From contig NZ_JBEXAE010000002.1 of the NCBI RefSeq assembly GCF_040566695.1, forward strand, positions 558,001 to 622,000: a stretch of 64,000 nt of DNA. Direction: 5' to 3'. Positions 27,973 through 36,526 of this stretch are shown piece by piece. This stretch comes from Sediminicola arcticus. GTDB taxonomy: Bacteria > Bacteroidota > Bacteroidia > Flavobacteriales > Flavobacteriaceae. Position 1 is the first letter of the stretch; each line of letters opens with the position of its first letter. The notes beneath the pieces are model-generated. The model did no database searches. It saw only the letters and a program-made list of their open reading frames with translations, and was not told the DNA's origin. The translations under genes and the position numbers were made by a program.

Positions 27973-28503
27973 ATGAAATTATCTAAATTGATTTTGACAA
28001 TTGCAATTGGACTATTTTTATTAGTCACACTTGAAAGTTGCAACGAAAAAAATACTGAATCAAAACAGACTGAAACAGTTTTACCAAAAATTAGCAAGGA
28101 AAAATTCGAAAACGAAGCTTGGGAAATGGAGAAGAAATATTGGGCTTATGCCCAAAAAGATGATACTGTTGCTTATAAAAAACTTTGGCACAATGATTTT
28201 ATTGGTCGACCAGGTAATGGAGACGAATTTGTTAATAAAAGTATGGTTTCAAATTGGATACCTGAATTACATAGCGACCCAAATATAAAATTTAGTTACA
28301 AACTTTATAGAAAAGTCACTAATGCAATTGATGATGTGGTTATTGTGTATTATGATGTGGATACTATTTTGACTGACAAAGAAAATAATATCGTTGAAAA
28401 GTATTCTTCTGCGATGCTTCATACTTGGAGAAAATATGATGATGGTTGGGTAATTTTAGGTGGAACGTCGGCTGATAAGAATCAAAATATACCGAAAGAA
28501 TAA
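27973..28503 (+). CDS. Cassette 8: SnoaL/DUF4440-like lipoprotein
   Basis: 176 residues. Lipoprotein signal with LVTLESC (Cys about 23). The mature part (EAWEMEKKYWAYAQKDDTVAYKKLWHNDFIGRPG... DVVIVYYDVDTI... HTWRKYDDGWVILGGTS) follows the DUF4440/NTF2-like cone fold pattern. Such proteins are putative ligand-binding or isomerase-like; function unknown. The cassette edges match over nine bases (GTTGGCAGT / ACTGCCAAC). Confidence 0.75.
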   Translation: MKLSKLILTIAIGLFLLVTLESCNEKNTESKQTETVLPKISKEKFENEAWEMEKKYWAYAQKDDTVAYKKLWHNDFIGRPGNGDEFVNKSMVSNWIPELHSDPNIKFSYKLYRKVTNAIDDVVIVYYDVDTILTDKENNIVEKYSSAMLHTWRKYDDGWVILGGTSADKNQNIPKE

Positions 28504-28525
28504 AAATTAAAATAATAAAAACTAC

Positions 28526-28720
28526 TGCCAACAACGTGTATAAAACATAGCTGGCATAGGATTTTCGAGAGGATTTTGCTTATTTATTAAGAACGCCAAA
28601 TTTTTAAATTTGGCGTTTAAAAATGATAAGTTAAAAACAAAACATAAAAATTCGGGTCTGTGCTAATCCGAAAATTTAGCGTGTTTTTACACGCTACGTT
28701 TCATACACAAACCGTTAGGC
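28526..28720 (+). repeat. attC-like site 8 (TGCCAAC...GTTAGGC)
   Basis: 195 bp, class B. Palindrome arms AACGTGTATAAAACATAGCTGG and GCTACGTTTCATACACAAACCGTT. Confidence 0.7.
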
Positions 28721-28725
28721 AACAT

Positions 28726-29307
28726 ATGAAAAATACATTAATTATTTTTGCGATTTGTTTCTTTATGTTCTCACCAAAGACAACTAGCCAAGTGACAACA
28801 AATAAATATGAACTGGAATTTGATAAACTACTTGCCAAAAAAAGTCCTGAATATTATGATGTATTAATAAATATTCTTTTACAATTTCAAGAAAATCTTA
28901 TTTCAAATAATATTATTGAAAATAACAATTACCAAAGCTATATTCGATTACTTAATCGAATAAGTGAGGACGATAAGTTAGAGTTTGACATTACCTACGA
29001 CCTAAAGGGTTCACTTGAAGGACATGTAGATGGCCTAAGTAAAGCCTTCTCAACTGAAAGCTCTCTGATTGCCCAGAGCTATCTAAATATTCATAATTCA
29101 AAAAATTTTCTTTTTAGTCAAAAGGTTTCTGAAATGGCAAAAAATGGACAGGAATTAAACCGCTCAACGCTTGCCAATTTGATATTAGAAGTATATAACG
29201 AAAAGGACTTTGAACTACCTTTGGTTAAACTGAAAATATTTAAGTTTCTCGACGCAAGTTCGGACTTCATTGTTTACACTAATTACGGAAAACCAGATCC
29301 TAACTAA
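28726..29307 (+). CDS. Cassette 9: secreted hypothetical protein
   Basis: 193 residues from ATG 28726. The frame stays open upstream into the attC-like site, but the first start after the GTTAGGC core gives a clean signal peptide (TLIIFAICFFMFSPKTTSQ). The mature protein is helical and charged (KLLAKKSPEYYDVLINILLQF, NNYQSYIRLLNRISEDD). No family recognised. Edges match GTTAGGCAA / TTGCCTAAC. Confidence 0.65.
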   Translation: MKNTLIIFAICFFMFSPKTTSQVTTNKYELEFDKLLAKKSPEYYDVLINILLQFQENLISNNIIENNNYQSYIRLLNRISEDDKLEFDITYDLKGSLEGHVDGLSKAFSTESSLIAQSYLNIHNSKNFLFSQKVSEMAKNGQELNRSTLANLILEVYNEKDFELPLVKLKIFKFLDASSDFIVYTNYGKPDPN

Positions 29308-29314
29308 ATACGTT

Positions 29315-29452
29315 GCCTAACAAGGGCTATAATTCATTGTTTAGCTTATTTACTACAATTCAAAACTTTTCGTACATTAGACCGGCATGATTCTCAGCTC
29401 AATTTGATTAACATCAAATCTCAACAACGGAATCATAGCCAAACCGTTGTGC
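29315..29452 (+). repeat. attC-like site 9 (GCCTAAC...GTTGTGC)
   Basis: 138 bp, class A, nearly the same sequence as site 4. Confidence 0.7.
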
Positions 29453-29476
29453 TTCATTAACAGAAACCGTTAACAA

Positions 29477-30235
29477 ATGATAAAATTCTTTAGAAAAATT
29501 AGACAGGATTTGCTTTCAAAAGGCAAAACTGGAAAGTATTTTAAGTATGCTATCGGAGAAATTATTCTTGTTGTTATCGGAATTTTACTTGCATTAAGCA
29601 TCAACACGTGGAACGAGGAACGAAAGGAAAAATTGGTTATTAGAAATTTATTGCATAACATCCGTTTGGATATGCAGACAGATACGTTACAGTTTTCTAA
29701 AAACATCCAAGACATTCCGGAAGTCATAGCAAATGCGACATTATTACTTAATAGCACCGAATTAGATACATTATCTGCGAATGACTTATTTAATAACCTT
29801 CCCTATTATTCATTCTATTATGTTATAAACAATAAAAGCTACGAGAAAGTCATAAATGCAGGAATAACGGATTTTTTTGAATTCAACGAACTATATAATG
29901 ACATCAATAACTATTACACTCTGGATGCAAATAAATACCAAAAAATTATAAAATGGGATGATGAAGATACCACAGCAGATGGTTCCCTTTGGTTAGCAAT
30001 GGGTTTTGAAATTGATATTTATGCAAATTTTACTTACACGGAGAATAATGTGAGATTTGCGCAGACCGAAGAAAATAGAAAAAGTGTTTTTATAGAACAA
30101 TTAAATAAACCTCAAATGAGAAATTCTATAAAAATGAGTTTATATAGAAAAAGATATTTGGACAATATACTAACTAAAACAAAGCAAAGTGCGAAAGATA
30201 TTATACTTAAAATTGACGAACAATTACGAGAATAA
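29477..30235 (+). CDS. Cassette 10: DUF6090-family membrane protein
   Basis: 252 residues. The N-terminal module MIKFFRKIRQDLLSKGKTGK leads into one transmembrane helix (GEIILVVIGILLALSINTW), followed by a long coiled, charged extracytoplasmic part (LLHNIRLDMQTDTLQFSKNI...). I recall this family as DUF6090, function unknown. Only the first about 55 residues are conserved among the eight copies in this window. Opens GTTGTGC, closes GCACAAC at 30241. Its leader differs from the other copies (it lacks the MTNQ mini-ORF). Confidence 0.8.
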   Translation: MIKFFRKIRQDLLSKGKTGKYFKYAIGEIILVVIGILLALSINTWNEERKEKLVIRNLLHNIRLDMQTDTLQFSKNIQDIPEVIANATLLLNSTELDTLSANDLFNNLPYYSFYYVINNKSYEKVINAGITDFFEFNELYNDINNYYTLDANKYQKIIKWDDEDTTADGSLWLAMGFEIDIYANFTYTENNVRFAQTEENRKSVFIEQLNKPQMRNSIKMSLYRKRYLDNILTKTKQSAKDIILKIDEQLRE

Positions 30236-30240
30236 CGAAA

Positions 30241-30439
30241 GCACAACAACGTATATAAAAAATAGCGCGAGTCTTTGCTAACACGAAGGTTCGGGCATTT
30301 TTAGGAAGTCGCCAAATTTTTAAATTTGACAAATTTCCAAAAATAAAATAATTAGTAAAATTTAAAAATTCGGCTTGTGTTTCATCCGAAAATTATCGCT
30401 TATTTTCAGCGCTACTTTTCATATACAAAACAGTTGGCA
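30241..30439 (+). repeat. attC-like site 10 (GCACAAC...GTTGGCA)
   Basis: 199 bp, divergent class B. Arms AACGTATATAAAAAATAGCGC and GCGCTACTTTTCATATACAAAACAGTT. Confidence 0.65.
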
Positions 30440-30464
30440 ACAATAAAAACAAAACCTAGAATTA

Positions 30465-30926
30465 ATGAATTTTAAAACAATATTTCATTACATAAGTTAC
30501 CTGCAATACCCATTAATGTTGATTGGACTATACTTTGCGTTTAGCCCTTATTTGTTAGGAATGGAAATATTAAAAGAAAACCCCAAATTAATATTCGAGA
30601 ATTTCAACTCGGTCTTAATTTTTATGGGACTCGGAACAAGCTTTTCTTCATTACAAGATACTAGTAAAACACAGAATACATTTTCAAGAAAAATATGGGA
30701 GAACCCAATAAAAGGTAAAATTACCATCATAGTAATGTGTTTGACAATTCTGTTTTCACTAATCTTCGGATTGACTGGATATTTTAATGCGCAAGATGGA
30801 ATTTTAAAAGATTTATCTGTTGGGATTATCGTGTTAAGTTTGGGGTTGTTTGGATTTTTGAAAGCTGCAATCGAAATGTTTGAAAATCACAGAAAAGACA
30901 AGAATACTGTTGCCAACAATGTATAA
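30465..30926 (+). CDS. Cassette 11: small polytopic membrane protein
   Basis: 153 residues with four hydrophobic segments (YPLMLIGLYFAFSPYLLG; SVLIFMGLGTSF; ITIIVMCLTILFSLIFGL; VGIIVLSLGLFGFL) and a basic tail. No family recognised with confidence. The coding region ends inside the attC-like site: TGCCAAC at 30911-30917 encodes part of the C-terminal VANNV, showing how tightly gene and site are packed. Confidence 0.7.
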   Translation: MNFKTIFHYISYLQYPLMLIGLYFAFSPYLLGMEILKENPKLIFENFNSVLIFMGLGTSFSSLQDTSKTQNTFSRKIWENPIKGKITIIVMCLTILFSLIFGLTGYFNAQDGILKDLSVGIIVLSLGLFGFLKAAIEMFENHRKDKNTVANNV

Positions 30927-31042
30927 CCGCAATTACGAAGGATTCGACTACGTCCAAATAAACTCGGAATTGATAAAGTCTGTGCCAAATCGAAATTAAC
31001 GTATATTAACCCGTAACTGTCAGTTATACGAGACCGTTGTGC
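30911..31042 (+). repeat. attC-like site 11 (TGCCAAC...GTTGTGC)
   Basis: 132 bp, own class. Arms AACAATGTATAACCGCAATTACG and CGTAACTGTCAGTTATACGAGACCGTT. Overlaps the 3' end of cassette 11. Confidence 0.65.
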
Positions 31043-31066
31043 TTCATTATGACCAACCAATAACCA

Positions 31067-31804
31067 ATGATAAAATTCTTTAGAAAAATCCGCTACGACC
31101 TTATGGAGAAAAACAAAACTGGAAAGTATTTTAAGTATGCAATCGGCGAAATTGTGCTTGTGGTTATTGGTATTTTAATTGCATTGCAAATCAACAACTG
31201 GAATGAATCACAAAAGAAACATCATCTCAAAAATGAATATAAGATATCATTAAAAAATGATTTTATAAAAGATAGCATACAACTAAGCGAAAGAATTAAT
31301 GAAAACAAACAAATACTCGAAACCATATCTGAAACTTACGAAGAATTAAAAACTACAACTTTTAACACGTCCGATGAAGTCCTTTCAAAGTTGAGTGAAG
31401 CTTATAAAGGTAACTTACGGACACTTAATACATACAACACCAATAGCTTTAACCTATTAATCTCTGGTGGGAATATAGATTTACTAGATAAAGAGCTTCG
31501 AGAAGCTATAATGGAACTTAATAGACTTCAGCTTCACGAAATAGAAGTTTCATCAGTGAATCGTGAGAGTTATGTTATTATTTCGACAAATTTCAGAATT
31601 AAATATCCACCGTTAGAATTTCCAAATGAGTCACTTCTAAAAATTTTATGGAAAGATATAGAAACTGATGAGCTGCCTAAAGATTTATATACTCTTATTA
31701 TTAGAAAAGCATATACGATAAGTAGATATTTAGAACTTTCCGAAGAAGTTTCACAACAAACTAACGTAGTTTTAAAACTTTTGGAAGAGCAAAAAAAGAA
31801 ATAA
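31067..31804 (+). CDS. Cassette 12: DUF6090-family membrane protein
   Basis: 245 residues. N-terminus MIKFFRKIRYDLMEKNKTGK, transmembrane helix IVLVVIGILIALQINNW, then a coiled-coil-rich variable region (NDFIKDSIQLSERINENKQILETISETYEELK). An upstream in-frame mini-ORF (ATG 31049, M-T-N-Q-stop) ends 3 nt before this ATG. Opens GTTGTGC, closes GCACAAC at 31855. Confidence 0.8.
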   Translation: MIKFFRKIRYDLMEKNKTGKYFKYAIGEIVLVVIGILIALQINNWNESQKKHHLKNEYKISLKNDFIKDSIQLSERINENKQILETISETYEELKTTTFNTSDEVLSKLSEAYKGNLRTLNTYNTNSFNLLISGGNIDLLDKELREAIMELNRLQLHEIEVSSVNRESYVIISTNFRIKYPPLEFPNESLLKILWKDIETDELPKDLYTLIIRKAYTISRYLELSEEVSQQTNVVLKLLEEQKKK

Positions 31805-31946
31805 CCTTTTTGAATAGGGCCTATAAAAGAACCTTCAAAAATAAAATAACGAAAGCACAACAATAGTAATCGTTGCACAAGCCCTTAATTTCGGAAAAAT
31901 AGGACCCAATCAAGCCCTTCTGCCTGGCCCTTTCTTTTTAAACCGG

Positions 31947-32984
31947 TCATTGGAACACCGTTTTTTGGTGCCTTGTACAGCTCCAGAACAGACTTTGAAG
32001 GACGATTTTCACGGCCTGTTCCAAAACGAGCCTTCCCGCCCTGCTTTTTGAGCGTTTTTGCTCGAACTTCAGATATTTCTTTAGGTTGTAGGCTATCGCA
32101 GAGAGGTGCATCACCTTGTTCGCCTGTTTTAACCCTATCGTGTTTATCTTCCTCAGGCCCATGAACTGGGTCAATGTGCCAAAAACAGGCTCTACCGTAC
32201 TTTGCCGTTTGCCCTTCATGTATCGCCCTTGCGGACTTTCCACTCGTGCTATATTGCGAAAGTACTCCGAGCGGTAATAGGTGACACTGAACTTCTTCTC
32301 CTGTGCGCTCTCGCCAAGACATTGTTGGCGTATCGGGCAACCAATGCAGACATGCTTTCTGGCCCGATACTCCTTCTTCCTTGTCCTTGTCCGGCTGTCC
32401 AAGAACTCCTTGGTAAACGGGATGACTTTTCCCTGCGGGCATACATAATGGTCTTGGCCTTCAACATAACCAAAGCCATCGGGACCGCCCTTGAAAGTAC
32501 CGTGCGGTGGGATGAAACTTTTTAGGCCCCTTTCCTCTAGCATGGCATAGTTCTCACCGCTGCTATAGCCCGTATCGGCCACGCAGTTCTCGAACACCAG
32601 GCCCTGTTGCCATAAGCGTCTTTGTAATCTTTGAACTATGTCCCGTAGTTGCTGGTTGTCCTTCCCATCGGCGTGATAGGCCCTGATGTCGGTGATCACA
32701 TGATTGGCCGTGTCAACGCTCAACTGGCTCAGGTAGTTCAGCTTTCGCGCCTTGCCCGGCTTGACACTTATCCACGCATCCGGATCGGTCGGGCTGTAGT
32801 GCGTTTTGTTGCTCGTATATTTTGAACCCTGGTTCCCCGCTCCCGGGCGTTGGTCCTGGTCCTTTGCCCATTTTTTGTTGCGCCCCTTTATCGCGTCCAG
32901 TTCCTTTTTGTTGGCCGTAACACTGCGCTGGCCCTTGTCCGACCTGTCCCCCTTGCTCTTGCGGTGCGGTGTTTCTTTATCCAT
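31947..32984 (-). CDS. IS1182-family transposase, C-terminal part
   Basis: 345 residues: a basic linker (TPHRKSKGDRSDKGQRSVTANKKELDAI), then the DDE core region (GSKYTSNKTHYSPTDPDAWI, LSVDTANHVITDIRAYHADG, DTGYSSGENYAML) and the Cys motif CIGCPIRQQC typical of IS1182 enzymes. Family members are normally one continuous protein. Here this part lies in a different frame from the N-terminal ORF and overlaps it by 8 nt (ATGGATAA). Confidence 0.8.
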   Translation of the reverse strand: MDKETPHRKSKGDRSDKGQRSVTANKKELDAIKGRNKKWAKDQDQRPGAGNQGSKYTSNKTHYSPTDPDAWISVKPGKARKLNYLSQLSVDTANHVITDIRAYHADGKDNQQLRDIVQRLQRRLWQQGLVFENCVADTGYSSGENYAMLEERGLKSFIPPHGTFKGGPDGFGYVEGQDHYVCPQGKVIPFTKEFLDSRTRTRKKEYRARKHVCIGCPIRQQCLGESAQEKKFSVTYYRSEYFRNIARVESPQGRYMKGKRQSTVEPVFGTLTQFMGLRKINTIGLKQANKVMHLSAIAYNLKKYLKFEQKRSKSRAGRLVLEQAVKIVLQSLFWSCTRHQKTVFQ

Positions 32985-33504
32985 AGCGTACCCTGAGCAA
33001 ATGTTCCTCCAATTCTTCTTCGGGAACCTTTAGTTCCAAGGTGTCCATACTTGCATTGGATTTTACCGGCGCAGAATCGATGGCCTGGGTATGGACGCTC
33101 ACCATCCCATTGTCCACGCACATACCAAGTACTTTAGTGAACACCTCCTCGAATACTTCCTCCGGGAAAAGTTGGCGCGTACGGCTTATCGTGCTGTGCC
33201 AGGGCAGTTCCTCGTCGATATCGTAACCGATAAAGTAAAGGATGTCCAAACGCATAGAACAATGGTCGATGAGCTTGCGGTCGCTGATAAGGTTCTCCAA
33301 GTAACCCACCAGGCACAGTTTGAAGAACACCACGGGATCGATGCTCTTTTGGCCGCTGTCGCCATAATAGTCCTTGGTCAAGGGATAGAGGAACTCCAAA
33401 TCCAATTCCCCTTTTAACCGCCTATAAAAATTGTGCTTCGGTATACGTTCGCTCAACTGAAAATGGGCGAACAGTTTTTCTTGGTAGTCTTTCTTTCCCT
33501 GCAT
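32977..33504 (-). CDS. IS1182-family transposase, N-terminal part (frameshifted)
   Basis: 175 residues with the DUF772-like N-terminal domain (LAHF-type start, DYYGDSGQKSIDPVVFFKLCLVGYLENLISDR, IGYDIDEELPWHSTISRTRQLF) and VHTQAIDSAPVKSNAS. It stops after EEHLLRVRYG where family members continue. I see no obvious slippery heptamer at the junction, so a frameshift mutation or stop-start coupling are both possible. Confidence 0.75.
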   Translation of the reverse strand: MQGKKDYQEKLFAHFQLSERIPKHNFYRRLKGELDLEFLYPLTKDYYGDSGQKSIDPVVFFKLCLVGYLENLISDRKLIDHCSMRLDILYFIGYDIDEELPWHSTISRTRQLFPEEVFEEVFTKVLGMCVDNGMVSVHTQAIDSAPVKSNASMDTLELKVPEEELEEHLLRVRYG

Positions 33505-33804
33505 ACCTAAAGTTACGATCTACCACAAAGAACTACAATAATCTTAGCAGATTTTATTCTAACTTGTGCAACAGGCACAATAGCTATAAGTAATGCGGAG
33601 TTTGGTGTTTAATTTAAAGTAAGCGTATATTTACTATGTCCGCAAAATCTTTTCTCCTGAAGCGTCGGGATTGCTCTGGCGAAATAATATAAATCAAAAC
33701 AAAAAGCTTTTGCTGCGTGCGTAGACGGAAACAACAAGGTTTCCTTGCCTCCGCACTACTCATAGCTGAAACGTTGTAAGCAATTTGCAGTATCAATAAA
33801 ATTT

Positions 33805-34395
33805 ATGATAAAAATTCTAAAATTCGTCTTGTTCCTTTTCGTAATTAATTCTTACGGACAGGAATTGAATACTGAATATTGGGAATTGAAAAAAAACCTA
33901 TTGGAATCTAAAACGGACTTAATAATTGAATTTAAAACCGATTGCATAGGTGAAGAATTTATTAATATCGAAGAGACAGATGACTGTGTGTATGAAAGAT
34001 CATTCTATATTTTCTGGTTGAAAGATGGAAAATATTATAAGCGTAAATTTTCTGATTGTGATGTTTTCAAAACTGTACAAATGGATAGGTCAGAATTGCT
34101 GAAAACATCTGTTTCAAAAATAGATGAAATTAAAAAAGCTGAAATTCTACCTGTAATCCATACTTCTGAAACAAATGAAAATGGAGAAATATAAACCGTA
34201 GAAATGGAAATAGATCACTTTTGTGAATCAAAATTTACTTTTCATTCGCAAAACGAAAAAATAGTTAAAACTATAAATCATTACTATTTGGATACGGAAA
34301 TGCTTGACGAGAAAATGTCAAATGACAACTACGAAAAGAATCAAAAATCAGTTTTGAATACTTTATATAAGTTAATTGAAAAAGAAACGGAATAA
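33805..34395 (+). pseudogene. Cassette 13: secreted hypothetical protein, probably split by an in-frame ochre stop
   Basis: The first part (129 codons, 33805-34194) has a signal peptide (FVLFLFVINSYGQ) and a mature part with two Cys pairs (DCIGEEF, DDCVYERSF). It stops at TAA 34192-34194. The same frame resumes with TVEMEIDHFCESKFTFHSQNEKIV and continues to 34395. Identical frame, only three codons before the next Met, and a coherent product suggest a single about 196-residue gene with a nonsense mutation. Two separate small genes remain possible. Edges GTTGTAAGC / GCTTACAAC. Confidence 0.55.
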
Positions 34396-34402
34396 AAACT
34401 GC

Positions 34403-34597
34403 TTACAACACGGTGTATAAAACATAGCTAGTAAGTGCTAAATCAAAAGATAAGTGTTTATTTACGTAGACCGCCAAATTTTTAAATTTGGCTTTTAAAC
34501 AGAAAAACTAAAAACAAAACATAAAAATTCGGCTCTGTGTTTATCCGAAAAATGAGCGTCTTTTTGTGCGCTACGTTTCATACACAAACCGTTGTGC
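34403..34597 (+). repeat. attC-like site 13 (TTACAAC...GTTGTGC)
   Basis: 195 bp, class B, close to sites 7 and 24. Confidence 0.7.
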
Positions 34598-34621
34598 TTC
34601 ATTATAACCAACCATTAACCA

Positions 34622-35419
34622 ATGATAAAATTCTTTAGAAAAATTAGACAAAATTTACTCTCTGAAAATAAGTTCAGTAAATATCTGATTTATGCAATCG
34701 GAGAAATTATTCTTGTTGTGATTGGTATTTTAATTGCATTACAGATTAATAATTGGAATGAGCAACGTAAAGAAATAGCACAGGAGCAAAAAATATTGTT
34801 CCAACTAAAATTAGATTTTAATAAGAATCTTGAACAATTAGATGAGAAAATTTCAATGCGGTCAGATATTACTGAAGCTTCAATAAAATTATTAGGATTT
34901 ATTGATAATCCAGAATTTGTTGAGCTTGATAGTATTTTTTTCCAACTTTCATTTCTTTTAACAGACCCTACTTTTGACCCAGTAGAAAATAATTTAATTG
35001 AATCTGGAAATTTACATTTAATTAGAAATGATAGCTTAAAACTAAAATTGACTAATTGGACTACTGACGTGTATCAATTACAGGAAATAGAGCTTGAATA
35101 TCAAAAAATTAGAACGGAAATAATAATCCCATTCAACGAAAAAACAGGTTTGCACAGGAATATTATCAATGCATTATGGAAAGATGGTTATATTCCAAAA
35201 TTCGCTTTAAACAAAACAGCTAGTGTAAAACACAAAATAGGAAATACTAAAAAACAACTAAATATTAGCGAAATTTTGAATAATATAGAATTTGAGGGTA
35301 TTGTGGCAGATTCATTCAATTGGAGTCATGTAGGGAATATTCAGTCTTTAGCCTTGAGGAATCAAATTATTGAAATATTAAACCTAATAGACAGTGAAAT
35401 TAAAGAGAATCAAACTTAA
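34622..35419 (+). CDS. Cassette 14: DUF6090-family membrane protein
   Basis: 265 residues. MIKFFRKIRQNLLSENKFSK, transmembrane helix IILVVIGILIALQINNW, then a variable helical region (FQLKLDFNKNLEQLDEKISMR). Leader present but the mini-ORF start is ATA, so no MTNQ peptide. The cassette opens GTTGTGC but the 3' edge is ACTTAAG overlapping the stop codon, so the two ends do not match. Confidence 0.8.
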   Translation: MIKFFRKIRQNLLSENKFSKYLIYAIGEIILVVIGILIALQINNWNEQRKEIAQEQKILFQLKLDFNKNLEQLDEKISMRSDITEASIKLLGFIDNPEFVELDSIFFQLSFLLTDPTFDPVENNLIESGNLHLIRNDSLKLKLTNWTTDVYQLQEIELEYQKIRTEIIIPFNEKTGLHRNIINALWKDGYIPKFALNKTASVKHKIGNTKKQLNISEILNNIEFEGIVADSFNWSHVGNIQSLALRNQIIEILNLIDSEIKENQT

Positions 35420-35540
35420 GATGTGTATAATTTATTACCGCTTGATGGTTAAGAGGAAGAGTTTATTTTCTTTCATATATTCACTAATCGGAAAATCAAA
35501 ACTGATTTCCCGCAACTAATCATACACGAACACGTTGTGC
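35412..35540 (+). repeat. attC-like site 14, degenerate left core
   Basis: About 130 bp, class D. The left end reads AATCAAACTTAAG where an NNNNAAC heptamer is expected. The arms GTGTATAATTTATT and CATACACGAACACGTT are preserved, ending GTTGTGC. The same left-end sequence recurs at site 20. Confidence 0.5.
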
Positions 35541-35564
35541 TTCATTATGACAAATCGCTAACCA

Positions 35565-36311
35565 ATGATAAAATTCTTTAGAACAATTAGGCAAAAAATG
35601 CTGACTGAAAATAAAGTAAGCAAGTATTTTCTTTATGCTATTGGGGAAATAGTATTGGTTGTTATCGGAATTTTAATCGCATTGCAAATTAACAATGCCA
35701 ACGAAGTTTCAAAACAGAACAGGTTAGTTGCAACCTATGAAAAGAACTTGATAACTGAACTTAAAGTCGATTTAAAGAATATACAAAGACTAGATAGTAT
35801 GGTAACCATTCAACGTAAAATTAGGGTTAATTATATGCTTTATTCTAAAAAAAAGTCTATCAATATCGATACTCTTATTCAAAAAATGGATAGTGCAAAA
35901 ACTTATGGAGTCTATCAATATAACCGTGTAACTTATACCATTGATGATATTATTAGCACTGGAAAACTTTCATTGTTTAGCAAAGAGAAAAAAGAGGCTA
36001 TTTTGAAATTAAAAGATGTTCAGGACTATTATGACATTGCAAAAATACAAGAGCAAGAATACTTTACTTCGAGTAATCTTGAGTTTGAACGGACTATAGA
36101 TTTAGCTTCATTTTTAGGTTCATTTTATATGAGGCAAAGTATTGAAGACAAAGAACGAGAAAATTGGATATACAATATAAAGTCAGAGCAATACAGATTA
36201 TTTGGAAATAAAACGCTTGCTGCAATTAGAAACTTTAATTTTCAACTTGGTTTAAATATGGGGTTGAGAGAACAGTCAGAAAATCTTTTGAATATTTTAG
36301 AGAACGATTGA
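35565..36311 (+). CDS. Cassette 15: DUF6090-family membrane protein
   Basis: 248 residues. MIKFFRTIRQKMLTENKVSK, helix IVLVVIGILIALQINNA (the usual NNW is NNA), then a variable helical part (VDLKNIQRLDSMVTIQRKIR). Mini-ORF M-T-N-R-stop just upstream. Opens GTTGTGC, closes GCACAAC at 36325. Confidence 0.8.
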   Translation: MIKFFRTIRQKMLTENKVSKYFLYAIGEIVLVVIGILIALQINNANEVSKQNRLVATYEKNLITELKVDLKNIQRLDSMVTIQRKIRVNYMLYSKKKSINIDTLIQKMDSAKTYGVYQYNRVTYTIDDIISTGKLSLFSKEKKEAILKLKDVQDYYDIAKIQEQEYFTSSNLEFERTIDLASFLGSFYMRQSIEDKERENWIYNIKSEQYRLFGNKTLAAIRNFNFQLGLNMGLREQSENLLNILEND

Positions 36312-36324
36312 AAAAATAACGAAA

Positions 36325-36520
36325 GCACAACAATAGCTATAAGTAATTCGGAGTTTGGTGTTTAATCTAAAGTAAGCGTATATTTACTATGACCGCAAAA
36401 TCTTTTGGATTTTGCTCTGGGATAAAAATATAAATCAAAACAAAAAGCTTTTGCTACATGCGAAGACGGAAACGAAAATGTTTCCTTGCCTCCGCACTAC
36501 TCATAGCTGAAACGTTATAC
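36325..36520 (+). repeat. attC-like site 15 (GCACAAC...GTTATAC)
   Basis: 196 bp, class C, the undisturbed counterpart of site 12. Confidence 0.7.
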
Positions 36521-36526
36521 TTAATT

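Larger units (their letters stand above)
31867..33576 (-). mobile_element. IS1182-like insertion sequence
   Basis: About 1.71 kb with terminal inverted repeats GTTGCACAAG (from 31872) and CTTGTGCAAC (to 33572). It is flanked by the direct repeat ACAATAG (31860-31866 and 33577-33583), probably the target duplication. It is visibly GC-richer than the surrounding cassettes, so it is a recent arrival from another background. It carries a transposase in two overlapping frames on the minus strand. Confidence 0.85.
31855..33779 (+). repeat. attC-like site 12 (GCACAAC...GTTGTAA), interrupted by an IS
   Basis: The site begins at 31855-31866 and resumes at 33577 with ACAATAGCTATAAGTAATGCGG (class C, as in sites 5 and 15), ending GTTGTAA at 33773-33779. 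Removing the insertion and one copy of its flanking repeat restores a site of about 209 bp. Confidence 0.65.

Noticed and set aside
31867..33576. Programmed ribosomal frameshift in the IS transposase
   Set aside because: No slippery heptamer or following structure was visible at the overlap. A mutation or stop-start coupling fits at least as well.
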